From assembly GCA_000226015.1 (NCBI GenBank), contig JH153487.1:66594-102046 (forward strand): a stretch of 35,453 bases of DNA, written 5' to 3'. Shown here piece by piece: positions 12,901 to 23,325 of this stretch. The notes beneath the pieces were generated by a model. The model saw only the letters and a program-made list of their open reading frames with translations. It was not told where the DNA came from and did not search any database. The stretch is from Mnemiopsis leidyi (Eukaryota; Ctenophora; Tentaculata; Lobata; Bolinopsidae). Position numbers and translations under genes: made by a program. The first letter of the stretch is position 1, and each line of letters starts with the position of its first letter.

Positions 12901-15900
12901 ACGTATAGCCGTTACAGCTCGCCTCATCTTCACACGTATCAGTGTCGCACACGTCGTCGCACACCACACCGGAGAAAACCCGCCGTCCACTCCGCAAAGT
13001 TATCATCTCAGAACACTGAGCTTCATCCAGTCCCGTTTTCTTGCAGTCCGTTACGTTGTTACATACGTAGCCTAGCTGTTTGAGATAATTGGAAGTGGTG
13101 TACCCATGGTAATGCTCGCACAAGTAGTACTCACACAGGAATTCAGAGTTGGTCGCCAGTCCTCTCAGTCCGCAGGCCTGGTAGTAGTGGGGATCGTTGG
13201 AACAGACAGGACCGTTTAAATATTCGTAACCTTCGTAGTATTGGTCCGAGTTGTAGCATTTGATGGAGAATGAGCCAAATGAGGCAGGTCTGTCGCATAC
13301 GTTTTTCAGAAAACCGTTTACTTCCTGTATTTTGCAGCGCACTGAAAATTTTGCAGTATAAAGATTAATGATGAGTATATTTTTGAATAATGAACATGGA
13401 CTGCGATTCTAAATTAAAGCTTAGTTTCAGTGAAATTTAAATTCTATTGAATTATAAAAGTGTGTACCTGGTGCGATTTCTGTTATTGGAGAAGTAGTGC
13501 TAAAAGAAGTTGTTTCTGACTCTGTGTTAGATTTCTCTGTTTCTAAAGATGTGCTAGTTTTTTCTCTTTCTAAATCTGTGCTAGATTTCTCTGTTTTTCT
13601 GTCTGTGCTAGGTTTCTCTGTTTGTAAATCTGTTTTAGGTTTTTCTGTTTGTGTATCTGTGATTGGTTTTTCTGTTTGTAAATCTGTGCTAGGTTTTTCT
13701 GTTTGTAAATCTGTGCTAGGTTTCTCTGTTTGCGAATCTGTGCTAGGTTTCTCTGTTTGCGAATCTGTGCTAGGTTTCTCTGTTTCAAATGTCGTTGACG
13801 ATGAGACAATTCTGCCCACAAGCACAAGAATCGCCAACATGTTTACAATTGAACGATTCATATCATAGCACTGCTAGAAAATGGTGTCAAAATGTTGAAC
13901 TACTCTTTAGGAAAAATATGATGAAAACACGTTACGCAAGATTTATGTTGTAGCCACCTCCAACAGACATACTCACAAAAAGGCATGTTCGTTTAGTTAT
14001 GTTCAATAAAGTAGTGCACCACAAATGGACAAGTTTTTGCGTAGTTAAGCACTTAATGCTCTTCACAAAGTTGGGAATGGAACACGCCATGCGGCTAGAG
14101 AGAGAGCTCACGAAATTATGGCTGGAGATCAACAAGGAATTGCATTGCAGTCGGAGTTATCCTCTTCTTGATGTTCATCATTAGTCCTCATGAAAATGAT
14201 AGGGAACATTATGTACATATGTTTTTGATAATTTTGTTTAGGGGACCGTTTTATCAAATTTAGATAATGTCGTTTGCCAAAAGCTCAAATTATGTCAGTT
14301 ATAATTTTATATGAGGAAAGTGATTCGCCAATTTTTAAGGACTTGGTTTCAGCTCAATCCTACTGCACTCTGACGGTACAGTAAAATGATAGGCCTAGCT
14401 AAGAAACCACTAAAATTTGATTATAAGAGCAACTTGCAACATTGTTGAAAACACTCAGCTGCTTAGCTTTACTTCAAATTAATCTGTAATTAATGACTTT
14501 TTGGAAACGTTTTGGATTTGAAAGTTCTGGATTTGATGCATGGAGAAACAAAATTTGTTAAAAATTGTCTTACCTACGAAGCAAATGCCGTTCTATATGG
14601 AAAAACGTATTGTAAACATATCTCAATATCACTATACCTTTGTCTTACTACTGTAATCGTGATCTTATGTCATAGTTTGTACTTTACACCTACCTTCCAA
14701 GCAAAACCAATCCGCTTAATGCTCATGACTTGAAATACAGCTTTCATAGTTTCATAAAAACATAAGATCATTATCAGGATTATATTGCTTTGGTAATCGG
14801 CATAGGGGAGGGCACAAGGCCGTCCCGGCCTTATCTCACAGCGGTGCTACTTCCTTTTTTAGCGCTTCATCCCCATACGAAGAAGAAGGTTATCGGCCGC
14901 AATCAGAAATAATGCTATGTAATAATGTACCTTTGTTCTTATGTTGTAGGTACGGCACTCTTGGCCTATAAGATTTTATTTTATCACACTTTGGCTACAA
15001 TTATTAAAGTTGAAAACAACTATGTCCCAACATGCTGTTCTAAGAGACTGTTGTTTCTTTATACTTGCACCCTGAATTTTATTTCTTTATACTCTTGGCA
15101 CGGTTGGGTAGCTGAAACTAGGGAGGATTCTAAATGGAGCACTGAGAAAGATAACATCCACATCTGGAAATACATTTGATTTCTTATTACTTATCACTGG
15201 TTCAACTGCAAAGAGTAAATCGTTGGAAACGTGACGTTAGAACGAAGCCGTGCAGCTGAGCAGATGTACTGGACATTGCGCGCGAACGACAAACTTATTT
15301 CTTTTGATGTGCCTTGCGCTTGCATTTTTGAAAATTAAGCTAGCTAGCTAGATATATTAAATTAGTTTCACTCGATCAAAATGAATTTGATTACATGATC
15401 AATGATTGAATTATCAAATTGATATTACTGATTGAATTGATTTTATTCCATATCACATATTGTATCTAGCTTAGTTGACCAATAGTAAATTGCACAAAAT
15501 TTTTGAAATTCGTCGCGGGTCCATTCAAATTGCAAATAAGCATTAAGCGTCCACAACATTAAAGCATTGGAAAGAATCCTGAAAAGCAAGCCAGCTATAT
15601 AGTTAAACACATATTTAAATTCAAACTACGGCCACGCTTACACAACTTTCTCCCAGGTGAGAATGTGGGTATTTGAAGAGGAGGTTGACGGACAGAAACT
15701 GTCCCACATAATCAATACTACCCACGAAAATGTCAAATATCTGCCAGGTCTGTATGCAGTTCTTTTAGTTATAATAAGGTCTAGGTTTCCAAAGAGACAA
15801 GTTTGTTATTATTGGAAACCAGGCCATCTGTTCGATCGAGTCTAAAATCCTCTTTACGTGTAGTATGACAGGATATAATATGTAGGTATTGTGTACTGTT

Positions 15901-18900
15901 TAATGTCTTTACTGTTAACATATACCTGTGATGGTATCCCTTGTCTAAAACCTATCCTTGTGTTTCAGGAATCACACTACCGGAGAATGTGCTAGCAGTA
16001 CCGGACGTGGTAGAGTCTGTAACTGATGCTGATATTCTTGTCTGGGTCCTGCCTCACCAGGTTGGTATCAAAATGTCTATCTTACTTTCACGTGCGGTTT
16101 ATGTTCAATAAGATTCCAATCGACTTAACTGCATTTTCAAGCCATAAAATGATTCCACTTCATTTCCAATATTCTCTCAGTTCGTTAAGAGGATCTGCAG
16201 TCAGATAAAGGAGACGATTAAGCCTGGAGCAGTATCCCTATCTTGTATCAAAGGTCTACAAGACTCTTCCGAGATAGCTCTTATCTCCACCCTGATCAGA
16301 GAAGAGCTTGGCACTGAATGTTCTGTCTTGATGGGGGCTAACATCGCCAACGAAGTGAGTTTTCAGTTTACCCCTTATCCACTATCCAGCGTGGTATTTT
16401 ATCCCTTAGCAGGATAGGGTGTTTGGTACACAAATTGTCCTTTTGTTAGTTTCATTGTACTAACTTGGTACATTAGTTAGAGGGAGTGACGTCTAAATTA
16501 GTAATCTTCCCAGGGACTAGGGTCTTACTCTGAATCCTGGATCGGGACGTCCATGAATTTAGAAATTTACCCAATTAGCCGCCTAAATTTGCCTGTGATA
16601 ACTTTAGATTAGTACAGATTCTCGTCTACTCAACTGTGAATAAACTGTGGTCCCTTTAACAGCTTGATGTTACTTTTTGCATTTAAATTATATAGGTTAT
16701 GGACTCAATGGACTTGATAATGTAATGTTATTACTCATAGCCCCTACGGATCCGTCACTGCTGCATATGCATGCACACAAACCTATTCTCTCCAGTATTC
16801 TTTACTCGTTGTTCTGAATTGGTCTCGCAACGTAGTTGTAGTTACTAGCATTTATCCCAGCAATATAAAGAATATAGAGAGAACCGTTTACACAGGTCGC
16901 TAAGGAGGAGTTTTCCGAAGCTACAATTGGGTGTAACGACGCCGCGATGTGTCAAGTCTATCAGAACCTCTTCACTACGTCATATTTTAGAACTAACGCC
17001 GTGCAAGGTTTGTACACTATTTAAGCGTTTCTCAATCTAGTTAAACTAGTCAGATTTGATCTAGGTCCATAATAAAGTTAAAGTTAATTAAATCGCCGAA
17101 ATTAAACATGCGGGTCGCAGCTCCAGTCCCTATAAACTATACACTTAAATTTATTAGATCAATCAGTACGGAATGTCATTACTCAGCCTCCCTTTACATC
17201 GTGAAGTCCCGATCACTTTACACGCTATTTCGACCGACTTTCCTTTGTTTGTGTAATGAGTGCTGGGTCTAATGGTGGCCCTGGAAGCTCAACATGCTTG
17301 TACATAGAAGGAAGTGATGTAATTATGACTGAAGTTTTGACTGCGGGTATTTGTTGTTTTGTCTGTTTACTTCTGGAGCAATCGGCTCGATAAATCCAAC
17401 CCAGTTCTTCTGAATGTATTTTTTTAAATTTGCTGTCAGTATTTGTTAAACGATAAGTGCAGACATTTAGATGTTTTCACTTTCCGTGTTTCTTTGAACG
17501 GTTCGAATATGTCCGTCAAACCGATGAAATGTACTGCAAAACTTTGATTATTCGCACCGAAATCAAGCTGACGCTACATTTTGACTATCCAAGTTCGTCA
17601 TAGGTGCCCGCCTTGAACTAGATTAATTAAGATAAAAGTCTTAGACACCGTTCCAAGTAGGAATTTGTTGATGTCTCTACTTCTAGCCGCGCTCTACTTA
17701 AATTGTCCAACACGTCACAGCTGCAATTTTCTAATGGGGGATATGACATTATTGTAGGCCGCTAAAGCTGTATTGCTGATAGGTGGCTCAGTTTGGTTGA
17801 ACCGGCCAGGCGCGATAGTTTGCTAATTATGAAATAGTCAGTAGGTACCTATCAAGTATTCTGGAACATGTTATCTATAGAAGTTCCGACTTTTTGGCAC
17901 CTTTCGGCCGCTCCGAGTTGAAGAAAGCGAAGTTTTTTAGTTTTGCCGCTTTTCTAATTTTGCTTTTGCATTCGCAGAAGCATATACTCCATATAGACGT
18001 CATCTATATTTTTATTAATTCACCATCTAACTTGTTAAACTCTCAATCTTATGATAAAAACATGAGCTTAGTAATTAGACTTGGCACAGCAGAGATAGAT
18101 TTACTGAACATGAGGTTTCACGTGCAGTGTGCAGTGATATGTGATTTGAACGCTGATCCGGTAGTAAACTTAATCGACTCCATCTTACGACAAGTTTTCT
18201 CTAATCTAATTGCTCGAATTGTTGACTCATTGTTCTTATGAATTCAGAATTCCTGACTCTTAAAACAAATTTTAGTCATTAGCTCTACTCGAAGAAAGAC
18301 CACAATGACCAAATCTAATATAATTGTGATGACGTACCTTGAAATTGGAGCAACTCATCAATATTCGCACGCCTTGCTTACAACCGCCTTCACGTTAATC
18401 TATAAACGTCGCAATTATGTTTGTTTAATTCATATCACGACAACTATATAATCATCCTGTAGCATCATGGGATCCCTGCTTCTCCCCATTATAAGAAGTG
18501 TTACTGTAAAGTGCAAGGATAACTAGCTTAACTTCTATCCTACTATGTTGTTGTGCGAGTAACGTACGCGAGCCATGGCTTATACTCTATTGTTCCTTTG
18601 CAGTTTCAATTTAACCGCTGTTTAAGCTGACTGCGAACTCGCGGCTTCGCTATCAAAGCCGGTTATATTCTGGTGTTCATGTGACAAATTTGTATCAGTG
18701 TCAAGATAGGCTTGATTATTAAAGTTAAGATTTGAGATCATTCTTTTGCCTTGGCAACTTGGATACTACGCTACATTATACCTTATTGTGTTTTGCGAGT
18801 GGAGCCTTTTCCTGTATGAATTGTTACCAATGTACGATCCATTGATTTTTTCTCGGAAATTCCTTTTTGATCAGTTAAAATTTCTTGTACAATTTACAAA

Positions 18901-21900
18901 ATCAACTTTTACACGATATCGATATATTTAGATATATCAGATGTACACGATTTCAATATATTTCCTGCATTTTGTGCTATAAAAATATTTGCGATCCTCA
19001 GCTCAATGGCTGATATTTTCAACATAACGATATCAAACAACATAACGATATCAAACAACATCACGGTAACGAACAACATTACTACATCCCTTAACGACTC
19101 AACCACGACAAACCCAACTATCGGCGATAAAGAGCGAGTATTGCTTGGACTATGGAGCTTACTTACCGTCTTCCTTGGCGGAGCTGGGAACATTCTCATT
19201 CTCATCGCTATACACATATCTCGTTTCAAGATCGACACCACTTCCAAGTGGTTCATCAGCAACATGTCCGTCTCGGACGTTCTCTACATTATCTTTATAG
19301 TTGTCCCCTCAGCAATCACCAACTTTTCAAACAGATGGCTGTTTGGGGATGGATTCTGCTGCTTGACAGCAAGTCTGAGTAGCATGCTGTGTATCATCCA
19401 CCTCCTGTCTCTCACGCTCCTCTCGGTTAACAAGTTGTTGAGGTGCTCTTTCCCTCTGAGATCTATCTACATGGAGTTGAATGTCTGGGTTGGAAGTATT
19501 GTCACGTTTTTCATGTGGACTCTCTCCCTCGGGCCAATTGTTGTTAACTATGTCCTCCACAGACCTTTTACTTTTGATCCAAACTTGAACAGGTTAGAAC
19601 ATTTTAATTACTATTCGAAGTTTTTATTTTTGTAATTACAAGTCTAAGTATAGTCCATTAGTCTGTGCTTCTATTATTTTTGAACTTTCATCCTTAGTTT
19701 TCAAGTTAATTTGTCTAAAGTGGATAACAGCACAGAAATTCAAACAGAAACTTCATGCATAACAGATCAAGTCAGTAGTTTATCCTAAATTTCAGGTGCA
19801 CTATACACGATGACAACGCGGCAGTATTTTGGGTGAAATTTAACAAGTTGTGTTTCATCTTTTACGTGGGATTACCTTTAGTACTGAGTGTGGCAGCCAA
19901 CACGGGACTCTTTATCATTGTCGCCAGGAAGGCAACCACCGTCAACAAAGCAAAGATTTCCATGATCATGTCACTTTCCCTTCTCGCCATCCTGACCTGG
20001 GTCCCTAGTGTTATCTACGGGACTGTCTTCAACAGCTCCGGATACCCAATATTTCTGAGATTTGTCAACTATGTAATCTCTGTAGACGCGACTTTTTCTA
20101 CCCTACTTTTTATATACTTCTACCCCTCATTCGGTTCTTTCTTTCTGGGAGTGTTCACCTGTGGAATGAAAGGAACGTTGACTCGGGTGGAGAGCGAAAG
20201 GAAAAGATCACGTGCTCTTTTGTGTAGCAACGGAACATACGCCCAAATACAATCTCGTTCTTCCCTTTATTCACAGACTCTCTCGAACAGAAGTATCGAT
20301 ATTTCCCGGACAAGGTCAATTAGTCTGGATAATTCTCAAGCCAGATCCCCCAGATCCCCCAGGTCGAAACCGAATGCCGACCTTCCTCGAACAAGATCTA
20401 TGGTGCCCTTGAACACAAGGACGGGATCACGACTACTTTTGAGTACCATGGCAACTGTGGTGGAAGGTCGTACATTTTGAAATAAGGATATTAAAGTTTA
20501 ATTCTGGGTTTTCTAGATGATAGATTAATCATCTATTTAGGATCTTGGGCGGACGATTAAGACATTGAACTCTCATATGCAATGAGCCACAGTACATCCT
20601 AATTCTAAATCTTATTTGATATTGTAATTACATTTTATTCGGAACCAATTTTGATAAAGCTTTACAGTTTTATTTCTTACGTATGTTCAAATTTTGATAA
20701 AACGTCGAAGTAAGATAAAACAATGCATGTTGACTGATTGAGGCTTACTTGTTTGATAATCGGTAAATCTGGGGAGTGCCATTTGAGGCCGTAATTGGGT
20801 CTAAATTGTCTCTTGTAAGTCTACATACCGTCTTAAATGTCTATATACCGTCTTTTTGTCGTTGGAACAATTTAAATAAGTAAAAAGTGTTAGTCCGACT
20901 GTATTACATAGTTTTGACAACAAAATTTAACAGTTGCCTTGGAAATAAAATAAATTTCGGGGGAAAGGAATGAGGCCCGGTAAATCGGGGCCCGGCAAAT
21001 CGGGGGATGACTGTATAAATCTACCACACCTAACTTCAGATAAGGATACAGTTGAACTATGTGGAGCTCTGAAGAATATTGTAGCCGTAGCTGCTGGCTT
21101 TATAGACGGGTTAGGACTGGGTGAGTTACACCTTATTGGATCTGTTGTGTTATGAGTTTTTTGCTAGAAACTTTCAATTGTATGTTATTACAACTAATCC
21201 GGAATGAGATACTAATTCCTTTTTATCTAAAGCTAGAAAACAGATGTGGTTTTCTATTTTCGCATTTCAGATAACTTTATATTTTCAAAAGTTTGACGAA
21301 CGAACTTGAAAAACCTGCACATCAAAATTTTCAATGTTTTACAAAAATGACTAAATCAACTTTTCTCTTCGTCAGGCGGTAACACAAAAGCAGCAATAAT
21401 TAGAATCGGACTAAACGAGATGAAGATGTTCTGTAAGCTGTTTAGCGAGAACAGCAAGGAGTCCACCTTCTTTGAGAGTTGTGGAGTAGCGGATCTCATC
21501 ACCACGTGAGTCACAGTCAGGGCGTTACAGTTAGGTGATTTAACCACGTGATCACTCCAGCCCAATTATACCTGCATAACCATTAACCAGTAACCACCTA
21601 TGTCCTATTGTGTTATTTGGAGAATGGAGGTAAGGAAAAATTCCTAATTTTCGTGGTTAAAATGGCCCACTTGGTAATATTAGTACTTAGAATTCGACCA
21701 CACGGGTCAAAAAATCAGTTGGGAGAACTGCCCCCTCTTAAATTAAACATTTACAAAAATGAAAACTCTTAATTTCGCTGTAAAGAGTGTGACATTTTCT
21801 GGTTCCTGCAGGTGTTACGGTGGTAGAAACAGAAAAGTTTCAGAGGCTTTTGTAAAATCGGGGAAATCGCTCGAAGCTTTGGAGGCAGAGCTATTAGGAG

Positions 21901-22205
21901 GACAGAAACTTCAGGGTCCTATGACAGCTAAAGAGGTTTTTGTCCCTAGTTCTTGAAAATTTAATATGAATTGTCGATTGAATTGTTTGTTACTGAAACG
22001 CCTGTTATTAAAATTATTGCACTATATATAGAAATCCTATAACCATCTCAAAAGCAGAAGGGTAACTCCATGACAATTCCAGGTATATCACGTGCTACAG
22101 AGCAAGGGTATCACATCCTCTTACCCCCTGTTTAGAAGTGTATACGAGATCTGTTACGAGGACAAACCTGTTAAATCTCTTCTCGACAACTTATCTCTTT
22201 CTTAA
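9999..22205 (+). CDS. GPD1: cytosolic NAD-dependent glycerol-3-phosphate dehydrogenase (9 exons)
   Basis: Exons: 9999-10109, 15657-15747, 15969-16060, 16181-16354, 16896-17007, 21040-21120, 21376-21505, 21812-21935, 22083-22205; 1038 nt, 345 aa against about 349 in vertebrates. All introns are GT-AG and all phases join. The enzyme interconverts dihydroxyacetone phosphate and glycerol 3-phosphate with NAD(H), linking glycolysis to lipid synthesis and the glycerophosphate shuttle. Seen in order: Rossmann motif [16 protein letters not shown] near the start, [32 protein letters not shown] (catalytic Lys), [25 protein letters not shown] (Lys-Asn of the active site), [18 protein letters not shown] (Asp, Thr and the phosphate-binding Arg-Asn), [15 protein letters not shown] 9999 lies in a good context (CCACCATGT). 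Intron 1 (5.5 kb) and intron 5 (4.0 kb) each contain a complete GPCR gene. Confidence 0.95.
10280..13861 (-). CDS. large LDLa-repeat class A GPCR nested in GPD1 intron 1
   Basis: Two exons: 13861-13468 and 13341-10280, 1151 aa. The start ATG is followed by a signal peptide (about residues 1-22). Next comes a Thr/Ser/Glu/Lys-rich stalk of ten nonapeptides of the type TEKPSTDSQ (27-116). A Cys-rich ectodomain of about 600 residues follows, with many LDL-receptor class A modules; the clearest ends are [49 protein letters not shown] and [14 protein letters not shown]. The seven-helix part begins near residue 750. TM6 has FLCWMPF and TM7 has [11 protein letters not shown] (NPxxY), as in the LGR/RXFP and snail GRL101 group. 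The DRY site reads VIRLRG. The second extracellular loop is unusually long, about 100 residues. No leucine-rich repeats were seen, unlike RXFP receptors. It is transcribed opposite to its host gene; the ligand is unknown. Confidence 0.9.
13514..13783. repeat. 27-bp coding minisatellite in the LDLa GPCR stalk
   Basis: Ten units of 27 bp encode nonapeptides TEKPSTDSQ and variants. The units nearest the signal peptide are nearly identical; those toward the ectodomain are degenerate ([18 protein letters not shown]). Because the unit is a multiple of three, copy number can change without a frameshift. The product is Ser/Thr-rich, so O-glycosylation is a reasonable inference. Confidence 0.88.
13862..15656. 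other. remaining part of GPD1 intron 1
   Basis: About 1.8 kb between the minus-strand GPCR start and GPD1 exon 2. It should contain the GPCR promoter (to the right of 13861). A short hairpin AAGGCCGTCCCGGCCTT lies at 14816-14832. Short open frames here have no recognisable features. Confidence 0.5.
17008..19005. other. first half of GPD1 intron 5, no gene recognised
   Basis: Two kb of AT-rich DNA upstream of the nested class A GPCR and likely to include its promoter. An open frame at 17894-18241 lacks an ATG at its start and shows no family motif; it is not called as a gene. Confidence 0.5.
19006..20480 (+). CDS. class A-type orphan GPCR nested in GPD1 intron 5
   Basis: Two exons, 19006-19592 and 19796-20480, joined in phase (AG|G, Arg): 423 aa. 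The N-terminus has no signal peptide but carries a run of N-glycosylation sequons ([19 protein letters not shown], more after it). TM1 contains [13 protein letters not shown] (the class A GN pair), TM2 [15 protein letters not shown] (the class A Asp), TM3 has [28 protein letters not shown]5 begins near [16 protein letters not shown]6 has [13 protein letters not shown] and TM7 ends [14 protein letters not shown] is replaced by VNK, the CWxP Cys by Thr, and NPxxY is reduced to YPSF, so G-protein signalling may be atypical. The tail has repeated Arg-Ser words ([15 protein letters not shown]), possible kinase or arrestin sites. Same strand as host GPD1. No ligand class recognised. Confidence 0.85.
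20974..21003. repeat. 15-bp GC-rich tandem pair
   Basis: Two adjacent copies of GGCCCGG(T/C)AAATCGG only 36 bp before the 3' splice site of GPD1 exon 6. It stands out as GC-rich in an AT-rich intron. Function unknown. Confidence 0.7.
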
Positions 22206-22699
22206 TGTTAGGAGTGTCGTTCTTGTTCTAGGGTATATTCACTTTCAGATGGACGGTTTTAGATAATAGTTGACATGATAATTGTTTTAATTTGGACAAC
22301 CGGCCGCTGTATGTAAATGTTAGGTTAAGAAGGTTCTATTTCTGTTAGGTGTGTACTTTGTTTGTTTAAGTATAGCTGACATTCGATGATTTATCATCCT
22401 GAATTAATATACTCGGTTATGCCTCCGAACCAGTTTTATACTTGTTTTATTGTTTAGCTTTAATATGAATTGATATGGATTATCAATTGTATATAAACTG
22501 CATTTTGGGAGTTTTTTAATCTGAATGTTATGTTCTCGCTTTGTAACCGATTAAAACTTAACTTACAAATACAAAGAGCAAAGACAAGTGTAATTCTAGA
22601 AAGAATCTGGAGCATTTGAAATAACATGCTAACCCATGACTTAGGTACTAGCGAATGATTTAGATTCGCCCCTTCTTCGAGTTACTATAACCTTCTACA
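22206..22699. other. GPD1 3' flank
   Basis: AT-rich sequence with the GPD1 3' UTR. No canonical AATAAA is obvious; ATTAAA occurs near 22550. No other gene seen. Confidence 0.45.
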
Positions 22700-22879
22700 G
22701 GTAGCCGCACCATTTAGCTAAAACACTATATAGCTAAAACTTAACTTAGGGTTAGGGTTAGGGTTAGGGTTAGGGTTAGGGTTAGGGTTAGGGTTAGGGT
22801 TAGGGTTAGGGTTAGGGTTAGGGTTAGGCTATAAAGTGCGTTTAGCTAAATAGTTTTTTAGCTATATAGTGCGGGAACC
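22700..22879. mobile_element. non-autonomous inverted-repeat element with telomeric core, copy 1
   Basis: A 180-bp element. Left end GGTAGCCGCAC; right end, read inward, GGTTCCCGCAC (9 of 11 match). The arms continue inward as imperfect inverted repeats of about 37 bp with two TAGCTAAA units on each side. The same 9 bp, CCTTCTACA, flank it at 22691-22699 and 22880-22888, as expected of a target-site duplication. The core is a TTAGGG array. No coding capacity. A 9-bp duplication fits Mutator-like transposons (8-11 bp, family knowledge), but no transposase was seen, so the superfamily is inference. Confidence 0.82.
22746..22828. repeat. interstitial telomeric array (TTAGGG)n
   Basis: Thirteen perfect TTAGGG units plus a partial one, with no mismatch. 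It lies inside the inverted-repeat element at 22700-22879, so it is not a chromosome end or fusion point. Confidence 0.97.
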
Positions 22880-23325
22880 CCTTCTACAAGCACATGTCTT
22901 TATCAATACTTCCTAAGGATCCTTGTATCAAATACTGAGCTATCGCTTCCGTGTTCAGCTCACATGGCCTTGCTGAGGTGACTTTTTTGGCAAGCTTGTG
23001 TAATGCTAAAAGCACTTAAATACCCACCTTGCTATCAGTGATGTCAGGTCTCTTGGTAAATTGCTTTTCAGTCTAACGGCCCCCTGGTGACCTTAACCGG
23101 TATCTGGTCCAAACTGAGCTGTTTTATTGGTCTAATCTGGTCTCGTGATCTATGAAGAACACCTTTATTGGATCGAACTGTGCAGCTTTGCATGTGGAAA
23201 ATATCCAATATTTGATTAAATCTAATTCAAGTGAGCACGGGCAGGAGTCATGACTATGTGTCTGCTCGACCACTAAGTTAAAATGTCTGGACTTTTTGTT
23301 TCGTGAATGCCGGCACCTGCTCTGT

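Noticed and set aside
12697-13083. Other open frames over the LDLa GPCR
   Set aside because: They are alternative frames of the well-supported 1151-aa gene.
15657-15845. Independent small gene starting at 15657
   Set aside because: It is exon 2 of GPD1 reading on into its intron.
17894-18241. Small protein in GPD1 intron 5
   Set aside because: No ATG at the frame start, no motif, no splice partner; consistent with chance in non-coding DNA.
22746-22828. Chromosome end or ancient fusion point marked by TTAGGG
   Set aside because: The array is bounded by inverted repeats and a 9-bp direct duplication, with single-copy genes on both sides; insertion explains it better.
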